Shown: positions 55,430 to 64,000 of the stretch, piece by piece
How positions within the stretch are numbered: position 1 is the first letter of the stretch
How the letters are laid out: each line of letters starts with the position of its first letter
Assembly: GCA_964030475.1 (NCBI GenBank)
Contig: CAXIPT010000001.1
Span: forward strand, 9,272,086-9,336,085
DNA length: 64,000 bases
Source of the DNA: Tethya wilhelma
Lineage: Eukaryota > Porifera > Demospongiae > Tethyida > Tethyidae
Direction of reading: 5' to 3'
The notes under the pieces: model-generated
Database searches by the model: none
What the model was told of the DNA's origin: nothing
The model's input: the letters and a program-made list of their open reading frames with translations, nothing else
Made by a program: the position numbers and the translations under genes

Positions 55430-56400
55430 GACCTGATTCTCCTTAACTGACTTGAGCAGAACTTGTTCTCTATCACTCTTCTGAAGTGAAAGTGTGCAAC
55501 TTTGGGATGCAGTGAAGGATGATAAATGACAAGATATTATAAGACAAACATAAGAAGCGAATGGCTAGGGGTGAGCTATCGAACAATGTTTTCCTCTAGC
55601 TTGGCATCCACACAAAAAACACAATCCTTTTGCATTTCAATTTATGCAGTGTCAAATGGCTAGATTTTAGAACAAGGTCTTCCTCTAGAGGAGCCATGCA
55701 GATAATGTCTGGAAAGTACTACTGAGCCACTTTGTGGCTCATGTACATTTGGATAGTTTATTTAATGTTTGGAGTAACACAGCTATTGGTTATGGCACCA
55801 GTGGCACAGACAAAAATCTTATTGTGACAACGGTGTTATACTGATTTTCCTGAAGAAGAGGTCCATAGTTTAGAGAGATGATGTAACAAGTTCAGTGCTT
55901 GTGACTTGTCTTCAAGTTATTGTGTATGTGTCTGATTGTCAAGCTGTAGAACAATTGTTCAGTATCCTAACAAAGAAAAATTAAGGCCTCCAGTCCCAAA
56001 GGTAAACAGAACAGTCTCCATATGTTCAAAGTCAATGTCCAAGTTCTTAATTTACTAGCCCATGCACTTCCAAACAATTGCCTACACACAACATTCAAGT
56101 TGTGTAGAACCTATATATTGCCTCTGACATTTCAACCACTCACTTACTTTGAAATCAAACTGTTTTGATTTTAGCCGGGGGAATTTAGTTATATAATGCT
56201 CCCACAATCACTTTCATATGACAATATAAACATTTCAAGTAAACAAATTTATGCTAACCCCAATAGTCAACAACACCAACTTGAAATTGTTGTTCAAACA
56301 TATACCATTATGTGCATTTGATCTTCACACACTCAAACATGTTTACCATGCATCTTTTTAGTTTCCTCAATATTAATTCTAACAGTAACACAATAAATAT
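55430..56400. other. No gene seen
   Basis: AT-rich spacer without supported features. Confidence 0.4.
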
Positions 56401-56417
56401 TCATACAACATACGAAT

Positions 56418-56850
56418 TTAATGTTCACACACATAATAACAAATGTTTGCACTCAATTGTACAAGCACACTAATATCATTAATGTTTGTAGAATCAATCA
56501 AAATGTCACAACCAAATTTTGTTGTATTGTACACTTGAAAATGTACGTCAACTCTGGCCATCCAAGTCACTAGCTTTGTAACGAGGCAAGTTTTCGCACA
56601 CAGAATATCTCTGCACCATTTAACATTCTGATCGGATACATTTCCAATTACAGGTGGACAACTGGACTGGGCTCGACAGCACTCTTGCAGCGTTGATAGA
56701 CTTTGTTTGCCGAGAAATTCTGGAACTGCAGCAATTGTACCATTTTTCATTTGCTTGTTCGTAACACAAGGCTAATGCTTCACAACCTTTGAAAAGGTTT
56801 AATGGTGTCTATAATGGAAACATCTTTCCTCATGCTGAAATACTTTGTAC
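56418..56850 (-). CDS. Cysteine-containing ORF, unknown
   Basis: A 110-codon frame from 56750 reads LQECCRAQSSCPPVIGNVSD, then KWCRDILCAKTCLVTK and DVHFQVYNTTKFGCDILID, with seven Cys in the first half. Upstream in another frame is CEALALCYEQANEKW. It could be an exon of an unknown gene. No family or splice sites are certain. Confidence 0.3.
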
Positions 56851-56859
56851 CAGCAAATT

Positions 56860-57402
56860 CTTTTATACCATAAAAAATTTCAATCAATATAATTTGCCAT
56901 TAACAACAGATCCAATTGAGACTGACCCCAAATATTAGCATGTCCTATATACACTGCTGTTTTGTCAGCAATAGTCAAGTCCAGTTTATATATATATATA
57001 ATCATTTCATTTTCTAGCGTTTTGGCAGTAGCAACCGCATAGACTTTTACCGCCACCGTTACCTGATCTTTGTGACATTTTTTCTGACATTGCATCTTTC
57101 AAACATTAGAGAAGTCAGATATTTGATGCTAACCGTCCTCTAATTCTATACAGCTGACATTTACAGGTTTGTCTGACACAAGAATTGTATCAAGTCAAGT
57201 ACTATATATATATAGTACTTGACTTCAGTAGTAGTTCTATCTTCTCACCTCGTCAACTGTCAATCTCTTAATTTGATTATATCTTTTCATTTCATATGAT
57301 TTTTTTTGTTGAAAAGTTGGTCTTCAGAGAAAGCCACCATTTGGGTACTCAACTTGCCATTGTGCAATGTCCCATCAAAGAATTTACTCTTCTGTCCTCT
57401 TT

Positions 57403-57446
<44 letters not shown>

Positions 57447-57840
57447 TGATGACGATATTGACAGTGGCCAGCTCTTGTGAAATCCACCACTTCACGAGGA
57501 TGTTTCCCAAGTTAGGACATTGTGACAAACTTTTCACATCCCAAATTTTGTTGACAACTGAAAATATCTCGCTGTGTATTATGTCCACCAAAGTTTATAG
57601 CCACACCTGCATCCTTAGCCCTGACAGTTTTCGATAGCTTTCTTTATTCGAGCTTGTTGATTGTACTTTCCTATAGAGGTATAATCCATGTGGCACTGTA
57701 GTATATAGGTATTCAAGTTTTTTTCTATGAAAATTTATGTCAACCAGACAAGAGAACAACATGAGTAGCACAAGTGCTAGTATGAGAGATGTTTCTAGTA
57801 AAAACTGCATGATTACCTAAAAACATAATAGTTTAGTTTT
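56860..57840. other. No gene seen; (GA)n at 57406-57444
   Basis: Contains a 39-bp GA microsatellite at 57406-57444 and a short TA run with a GTACTTGACTT fold-back near 57190-57225. No supported gene. Confidence 0.5.
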
Positions 57841-58830
57841 CTAACTGATGATGCAATAGAGATCTTTTAAAACATGAAATTGAGGTAGTATAGAAACAAC
57901 TGATGCAGATAAATTATTCCATGCAGTAATGGCACTGGGAAGAACAGAATAAAGAAAGTAATTAGTACACAAGGAAGGTCTAGTTAGTCTAGCTGTATGT
58001 ATTATGATTACAAAGATAACTACAATTAAGGTGTGGGTGATCAGGCCAGAAGGGAAGTAAGACGAACAAGTTGAAAGAACGATTTTTTTTTCTAAGGCGA
58101 ATAATCGAACTATGCGAAAGTATCACATAGTTCTACTACAATGCTGTGACATGGTCTAGCTATTATAATACCCATGGTCAATTAGTGTCTCTCTATCTGT
58201 GGTTGGGCTATGTACCGATTGGTTGAAACCACAAGTGGATATGATTGTGGTAAAAGCCTGGGTTTGCTAATCCTAACATGTTTTCATTAAAGTCTCCCAG
58301 CACAATGGTAGCAAATCCAAGGTGTGTCATATACATGCATGGTTCAACAGTTCATTCAATATAGCAACAACTTGTAGTTCTAATGGTGGAGATCTATAAC
58401 AGTTAACAAATGGTTATGTAACAACACCCTAACCATAATCTCAATACCACTGTCAACAAATGGAATTTCAGTCTTGTCTCAAGGTATTGCTAACACTCGT
58501 CAGCACACCATCTTTGTTATCATGTGACACTTTGTCAGATCTATACACATGTGGTCACAGTGCAGAGGAGGTACGACACAAGCTGGCAATCGGGTGCATG
58601 TGATCAACTCTCATTGTGAAGTATTGCGATCACACGATTGGAATGTAATTAACAGACTTGCCAGCTCAGCAAAAGTGCACTCGTGTCGCACCTCACAGTG
58701 TAGCACTGGGGAAGGCTGGGATGGACATAGCCATGTCTCAAAAACATTAGGACACTAGCATATGATCATTAAACTTTATGTCAATCAACTTGGCAGACAT
58801 TGAACAAACATTCTATATTGCTATAGTCAC
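57840..58830 (-). pseudogene. LINE relic: endonuclease and RT C-terminus, middle deleted
   Basis: From about 58420 to 58200, minus strand: CYRSPPLELQVVAILNELL and, shifted, FATIVLGDFNENMLGL, the GDFN motif of an APE endonuclease. Further left, at 58010-57850, TRPSLCTNYFLYSVLPSAI and TAWNNLSASVV match the very C-terminus of CR1/L2-type RT proteins (FF...I..WN.LP..V). The RT core between them is missing, so a large internal deletion has occurred. Same strand and order support one original element. Confidence 0.7.
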
Positions 58831-59017
58831 ATGGGAGTTCTCAATGTAAAATAGGCAACCCTTATTGAGAACTGTATCTGACCAATTTTTTAAAGATAAA
58901 CATCATGAGCCTGATTTATCCTTTTCTGTGACGTTTGTAAAACATTTACTAAGCCTTGACTGGTTTGAACAAGGTCAAAGAGATATGCTAATTCTGTGGT
59001 CTTAATTTGTGTTCATA

Positions 59018-59617
59018 TGAAGAAGTTTTCCCTCAAAATGCTCATGTCCTCCTTGAACTGCAAATTAGTAGAGCCTTTGATTCAGCAGGTGCCAATTAGT
59101 GAGAACTCAGGACCAAGGTGTGACTATCACTGCTCACTGTACATTAGTAATGCTACCAAGAACCTTCAAACTGAACTTTCATCCAATTTTGCCGCGCTAT
59201 ACACTCACTTTTTCTTAACACAATGATTGGCAAAAAGTACGCTGAGGCTCTAAACAACATCACCACGTGTTGCAATTTTTCATTAAATTCTTATAATTGG
59301 AGAAAATCTAGAAAAAGGTAAAGGGTTGTTGGATCTGCCAGCTCAGTTGCAATACAGTTCAATAGAGTGTATGGCTAAGAGTTGTCTCTTTCAAGTGAAA
59401 AATGCCGCGGGAAAATAAGACAAATACCTATCATATTAGGCATCATCAGATAGAAGAAAGACTGAACAACTTTAGAATGGGTTGCAAAATTTGAAATATC
59501 AATTATGATAAAAAATATTCAAGAAAAACATACAAATTATAGACAATTTTGGTCATTTTCCAATGTCAAAAGGTGTGACAAGCTGTGAATTTGCAAAAAT
59601 GATCACAAACTTCTTCA
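59018..59617. mobile_element. TGAAGAAGTTT-ended MITE, free copy
   Basis: 600 bp, ends TGAAGAAGTTT and AAACTTCTTCA, flanked by TA within CATATG on both sides. Closely similar over its whole length to 54624-55210. Confidence 0.9.
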
Positions 59618-59624
59618 TATGTCT

Positions 59625-60280
59625 TGTACATTGTCACAGTGATTAAACTTCAAATACGTTTTTATCTTGAGAAAGCATACTAGGTTCTGAAATTTCCATT
59701 ATCCAAACTGTTCAAATATAGCTGTTATGCTACTGTAGTTTGGCTACTGTTCTGGCTGGGATTGGCAGGTTACACAGCTAGATTCATCCATTCGAGGGTT
59801 CTTGCTTGTATTTACCATTATATTATATTGGATTTGGTGCAGGTTCTAAGTACCTTAATCTTTGTTAAACTATGTATGTATAAATGTATCATCATTGCAC
59901 AAGCAGTAAAAGTCTATGCATTATAGCTGAAAGACATATATAATATTATGAACACTCCACAAAATTTGCCTGGACATAATAACTGCATGCACAATTATAT
60001 GACCTAAAATACTAATTAGAGGGCTATAAAGCTACAACACCTTCAACTATTGCTATATCATGCCACCAAAGAAAAAGGGACATTTGCAGAAAAGACAAGA
60101 AATTCATAGTAAAACAACAACAAAAAATGTAGGACTATAAACTAAACTCACAAAATAATGAAGGCACCATGGTGCATAAGCCTCGGCACATTCAACTTGT
60201 CACTATATTAGTACACTGATATACATAGCTAAATCTATAGGTATAGGGCATTGTGTAAAGTGTATCATAGTTATGATTGT
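59625..60280. other. No gene seen
   Basis: AT-rich spacer. A plus-strand motif resembling a short Lys-rich start (MPPKKKGHLQKRQE near 60060) is too short to call. Confidence 0.35.
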
Positions 60281-60284
60281 ATCA

Positions 60285-60475
60285 AGAATACCGACCCAGG
60301 TTCAAGTACTGTAGCGACATAACTGTGCCGCACAAGTCGCAAATTTATATGTACATGAAAAACCCACAGCTGGGTTAAAAAAAATCCTCCAATCTACTTG
60401 ATTCGAGCCCAGGTCTTCTGAATTCTAGGCAAACGCTCTTACCGCTGAGCTAGTAGCATGTACTGAAATGCTTAG
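60285..60475 (-). mobile_element. tRNA-derived SINE-like sequence
   Basis: The minus strand from about 60470 carries TAGCTCAGCGGTAAGAGC (A-box/D-arm), a 7-base loop CTAGAAT with a nearly paired stem, and GGGCTCGAATC (B-box-like, TTCGAATC degraded). The T-stem and acceptor stem do not pair, so this is not a working tRNA. It is followed by a T-run and about 120 bp of non-tRNA sequence, as in a SINE body. Confidence 0.55.
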
Positions 60476-60479
60476 TAGA

Positions 60480-60887
60480 TAGATAGATCGCCGGTACAAA
60501 ATCTAGCCAGGACACCTCATACCTGAGACTGCTTTGTAAGTGGCCATACATGCAGCCAATGTTGGGCAACACTATACATGTCAATACATCTATGCTTACA
60601 TAGAAAGCAGGACAACTCCTATCTGTCTTGCCAAACAACACTATTCGACAGTGTAGCAGCAAAGAGCACCATGCATGATGCATGAGCATCATTGAATTCA
60701 ACAGGGATTCTAGATAACGCACACTAGATCAGTAGGAAAAGCGCTAAAAGAAGCACAAAAGCCTCAAATCTCAGCAACAACAGCGTTTTGGACAGCAAAA
60801 ATGTAATTCTACAAGATCATTCACATTTATGAACGTAAGTACCATCACTTTTGTATGTAAAGCTGTCGCTCTTGAGATTTCAATTGA

Positions 60888-60932
<45 letters not shown>

Positions 60933-61300
60933 ATGACTACCATAACCCTCTGCACGTGTTACGCACGCGCCGAGGCTTAATTACATGTGCACACAAGCTA
61001 TAGAGATAATTTGTTGCATGCACACTATATATTAAGTCTCTGTATACATGTACAATTATTATCTCAAGAAAAAAAGGATGTTCAGAAAAAACAAACAGGC
61101 CAAAAAATGTAAAAACTTACAGAATAATCACATGTGCACATATGCACATAACCTGGCTAGCTATAGAGTGTAAAATACACAAGCTCGATCGTGTATATAT
61201 ATATATATATAGCACAAGCAAATAACTGACCATAATGCAATTATATCAGGATAGCATCTATATACATGCTCAGTCATTAACATCTGCTCTCAGTCTCTCA
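60480..61300. other. No gene; (GACA)10 at 60891-60930 and (TA)n at about 61192-61211
   Basis: Spacer with a perfect ten-unit GACA run and a TA run. No coding frame is supported. Confidence 0.6.
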
Positions 61301-61603
61301 TCACAGTCTAAGCCTCCTGTATAGAGAGTCTGAGTTGTCAGCATTCCAATGCTTAATCACATCGATTGTCCAGTCAAATCTTTTAAGCTGAACTTTCACT
61401 ACAAATGCAAGATTCAATAGGCAGTGTGAGCATGCAGGATTCACTTTCTTTACTCCATCTTTGCTCCATCTGCTTACACATTCTTCACATCCGATGATCA
61501 TAAAGTTTTTTTTTATCTTTATCTGTGCATCTAGCATCTCCATGAACGTTTCCTTTGACAGGTAGAATATATAGTAGCTCAGGGCAGTTAAGGCTTTCCT
61601 CAA
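61301..61603 (-). CDS. Small Cys-containing ORF, unknown
   Basis: The 100-codon frame contains GCEECVSRWSKDGVKKVNPA followed by CSHC, a possible C-x2-C...C-x2-C zinc motif, and ends QLKRFDWTIDVIKHW...RRL. No family recognised. It may be an exon or chance; no clear splice sites. Confidence 0.3.
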   Translation of the reverse strand: MRKALTALSYYIFYLSKETFMEMLDAQIKIKKNFMIIGCEECVSRWSKDGVKKVNPACSHCLLNLAFVVKVQLKRFDWTIDVIKHWNADNSDSLYRRLRL

Positions 61604-61604
61604 A

Positions 61605-62255
61605 CGACGGGTGCGCGCCCTGTGATATTTGAATTACATAATGTACTAGGGCAATTCCAAATCAGTTCAGCAAAAATTTGCAACTGACCATCTCCGATTT
61701 TGTTGAAACTTGGTATGTGTGTAGTACTAATGACTTTATATTGTCAGGTGAAATCTCATCTTCATACCTTGTTTGGCTTCCCGATTAAAGGCGTCTAAAT
61801 ATTGGAATATTTTGAAATTTTTGCTAAACCAGAGGGTATTTAAAGCCTCATAACCTTTTAACAACTTGTGCAATAGAGAAACTACTGATATCATCAGATA
61901 GCACATAGAATGGGCTTCAAAATGGTACCTTGAATGGCTTCCTTCGGACAAGTCTAATTCCAAATGCATATTACGTAATATTGACCTTTGACCTATTTCA
62001 AAAGTCCTGAATGAATTTTGTCAATTTTTTAAAATCATGTTTGTCATCTATTTGGCAAACTACTGACCAAGTTTCATCTTGGGGTCTCGTTGGGTTTATG
62101 AGATATCGTATTCTATAGTACCACATGCTAACTGTCTGTCACACAATTCAGTGTGTTTAGAAACAATTCTTGTATATAAGCAATTTACTCTTGGTAACAT
62201 ACAATAATAGCTATGTACAGAACAAATATAATTTTTTCTACAAGTTATTATAACA
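61605..62255. other. No gene; possible non-coding repeat
   Basis: Lies just 3' of the long minus-strand ORF. It has a block near 61895-61930 (ATCATCAGATAG...GAATGGG) that resembles a block in the TGAAGAAGTTT MITEs, so it may be a distant relative. No ends could be fixed. Confidence 0.3.
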
Positions 62256-62256
62256 G

Positions 62257-63993
62257 TTATTTACTCATTCGACCAAACTTTTCTGTTGTTAGTTTCACTT
62301 CTGTCTTTGACAATGTATAAACCCGACCAGATCGTGTTCTGGGATCAACAGGAGAGAGAATATCATTCAATGCCACGATGCAAACGTCTGGAATTTCAGG
62401 ATACTTGAACATGCTAGATGGTCCATGAGGGTGAAGAAAAGTAAGTTTGACCTGATTTGTTTCCTGAATTACCTCTAGCACACAAGCCAACCACCAGTGT
62501 TCACGATACATGCAAGTAATAAATCCTACAACGGATTCTAGTGAAACTTCATTCTTATCAACTGTTACCCTTTCTTGTTTTGATTGTTGAGATGATGAGT
62601 AAGCACTAACTTTGAGCATACTCTTGGATACAGGAACAAAGGAATGAAGTTTTCTAGTCCCTGGAATTGTACGTGAATTATTGAAACGCTGTTCTAGAAA
62701 AAGTTTCTGTCTTTCATATTCTTCACTCGTTGAGTACTCAAAGTGGATTTCAGTAATATTCTCTGAGGCCCATTCATACAACTGTCGAGATGTCATAATC
62801 TGATTGAAGTATGGCCTTTGCAAGCTTGCCCGGGCTGCTAATCTTTTTACCGTTCCTCCTAAACCGTCGCATGGTCCTTTTCCGTGAGAGGTGGCAAAAA
62901 AATGCCATTCAGCAGCTACACCAAAATCATCGTGGTGATGACACAAATTCAGAAAGTTTTTTCGGTTTTTATATTGGGAGGAAGCCCCGTCTGAAAAATA
63001 AATAATTTTTGTCAAGACATAGCCAGCTGGTAAAAAAGATCTCAAAAAAGCTATGAATTTTTTCTCGAAAAGATAGACTGACACTGTATCATGATGAAGG
63101 CATTCTGAAATAATTACATAGCTTATGTGATGCAACTCTCCTGCGTATCGATAGTATGCAACAAATGGATGAACAGTTGCCTGTGAGTTATTCCAATGAA
63201 ACCCTTGTGCTGCATCTTGCAGCACAAAGGCATAGTTCTCTGAAAAATCAGCTGTGACCAAGCATTCTCCTTCGATCAAATTGCTTTTGGATGTTGTATA
63301 GAATGAAGCCTGTTCACTGGCAATGAAGGAATGATGGCGAAGTAGCTCAAGCTTTTCACAAAAAGCATCTGCAAACTCATCCACTTGTGCACAGTACGTT
63401 TCCAGCGTTGATCGATCGGTAGAGACCCACTGCTTGTAAATTATTTGGTGCACACCATTTTCTTCAAATACTGTCAACATCTCATACTTGAGCTTTTCAA
63501 CTCCAGGACAGGTTTCACATTCGCCCAAATAGCAAGTTGGATGTGGAGGATTACAAATTATTCTTGCTAAGCAATGGTGATGCGTTGGTAGATTTGGAAG
63601 ATATATCACATTCATCATTAATTTAACGTTTTGATGGATTGTGCATACACATACAGTGTGTGTTCCACTTGCACCAGCAAGTACACACTGCTTAGGTCTT
63701 AACTCAGCAAACTTGGAGAATCCAACTTTGTGATCAGGGAACTTTTCCTTAAAAGCAAGATATACTTCCTTTAGATTACTGAGGACAAGTCTTTTTTGTA
63801 ACTGAATGCGTTTGCCACCCTCTCGTATGGTGATGCAGTCCTTCTTACCTGGCATGATGCGGCTAACTTCATCAGATTGATAGAAGTCTTGAACCTGGTG
63901 TACAGTTTCAGTTGGAAGAGAGGGCCCTGACTTTGGACTAGGAAGTGAAAGTATTCCTTTTTCTCTAACGAGCTCTTTCGATTGCCGTGCCAT
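62257..63993 (-). CDS. Intact 578-codon transposase-like protein, RNase H-fold candidate
   Basis: A single uninterrupted frame, the longest in the window; it is open to the window edge, so the start may lie outside. An N-terminal charged region has MPGKKDCITI (about 48-57) and KVGFSKFAELRPK (about 88-100). A Cys/His cluster follows (C114, C116, H120, C147, C154, C159, C162). The conserved core has TADFSENY (D249), IYFSDGASSQYKN (D335) and HGKGPCDGLGGTVKR (H370, D376). The spacing of these acidic motifs fits a DDE/DDD-type RNase H fold. I remember near-identical core motifs in many animal proteins without a named superfamily. The Cys cluster could bind zinc. No TIR was identified; the 5' end is cut by the window. 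Intactness suggests recent activity or domestication. Confidence 0.7.
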   Translation of the reverse strand: MARQSKELVREKGILSLPSPKSGPSLPTETVHQVQDFYQSDEVSRIMPGKKDCITIREGGKRIQLQKRLVLSNLKEVYLAFKEKFPDHKVGFSKFAELRPKQCVLAGASGTHTVCVCTIHQNVKLMMNVIYLPNLPTHHHCLARIICNPPHPTCYLGECETCPGVEKLKYEMLTVFEENGVHQIIYKQWVSTDRSTLETYCAQVDEFADAFCEKLELLRHHSFIASEQASFYTTSKSNLIEGECLVTADFSENYAFVLQDAAQGFHWNNSQATVHPFVAYYRYAGELHHISYVIISECLHHDTVSVYLFEKKFIAFLRSFLPAGYVLTKIIYFSDGASSQYKNRKNFLNLCHHHDDFGVAAEWHFFATSHGKGPCDGLGGTVKRLAARASLQRPYFNQIMTSRQLYEWASENITEIHFEYSTSEEYERQKLFLEQRFNNSRTIPGTRKLHSFVPVSKSMLKVSAYSSSQQSKQERVTVDKNEVSLESVVGFITCMYREHWWLACVLEVIQETNQVKLTFLHPHGPSSMFKYPEIPDVCIVALNDILSPVDPRTRSGRVYTLSKTEVKLTTEKFGRMSK

Positions 63994-64000
63994 ATAAACT

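Noticed and set aside
57349..57637. Overlapping ORFs with RERERER / SLSLSL runs
   Set aside because: They are translations of the (GA)n microsatellite.
58996..59226. 76-codon ORF in the free MITE
   Set aside because: The related nested copy at 54.6 kb breaks the frame, and the element is a non-coding MITE.
60411..60475. Possible functional tRNA on the minus strand
   Set aside because: Acceptor and T-stems do not pair and the B-box is degraded; it fits a SINE head better.

Overview
The window is a eukaryotic, AT-rich stretch with short GT-AG introns (mostly 50-300 bp), no operons and a very high load of diverse, mostly broken transposable elements. The mix of families (DIRS-type tyrosine-recombinase retroelements, Helitron, P-element, pogo/Jerky, CR1/L2-like LINEs, TA- and TTAA-target MITEs, PHD/Ulp1 and CXC-domain mobile-gene fragments) together with a ciliary-type gene suggests a metazoan, most likely a demosponge such as Amphimedon. 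That assignment is inference from gene style and remembered families; no search was run.

Layout. 1-3.2 kb: last exons of a ciliary MSP/ASH-domain gene (+), behind a GC-rich 240-bp repeat. 3.6-5.6 kb and 25.6-27.5 kb: two 1,946-bp arms in opposite orientation that look identical, each bordered by a single N. 6-10.3 kb: a degenerate DIRS-like element (-) with gag, RT, RNase H and tyrosine recombinase, carrying a small internal inversion over the RT active site. 10.5 kb: a 39-bp minisatellite. 10.8-12.3 kb: an intact five-exon gene of unknown function (-). 12.6-14.9 kb: a Helitron remnant with an 819-bp tandem duplication. 16.1-16.6 kb: a two-exon conserved gene fragment (-). 17.5-18.2 kb: a TTAA-target MITE. 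18.6-21.3 kb: two pogo/Jerky transposase relics (-). 21.4-22.2 kb: a LINE fragment. 23.7-24.65 kb: a second DIRS RT relic split by a TA-target MITE.

28.1-30.7 kb (-) and 43.1-45.7 kb (both strands): two degenerate copies of a gene that joins a FEN/PIN-like nuclease core to a CXC cysteine-rich tail; this is the best candidate here for a poorly described mobile system. 31.1-33 kb: a P-element (THAP9-like) transposase relic. 37.7-38.35 kb: a long-TIR MITE with a 10-bp target duplication. 39.6-42.0 kb: a pogo tail with PHD finger, a LINE fragment, and a Ulp1-like protease plus PHD gene. 46.5-49.2 kb: several exon-like pieces (-), ending in an RPA-like OB-fold relic with a repetitive N-terminus. 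49.8-50.3 kb: another mobile-gene fragment.

51.5-54.3 kb (-): a SAMD3-like multi-exon gene whose last codons are cut by a 1.35-kb TA-target transposon and whose 5' side is cut off by a TTAA MITE, itself carrying another MITE. 57.8-58.8 kb: a LINE relic. 59.0-59.6 kb: a free copy of the nested MITE. 60.3-60.5 kb: a tRNA-derived SINE-like piece. 62.3-64 kb: a long uninterrupted 578-codon transposase-like ORF (-), the best preserved coding sequence in the window. There is little sign of genes acting together: the region reads as an accessory, transposon-dominated graveyard around two or three host genes.
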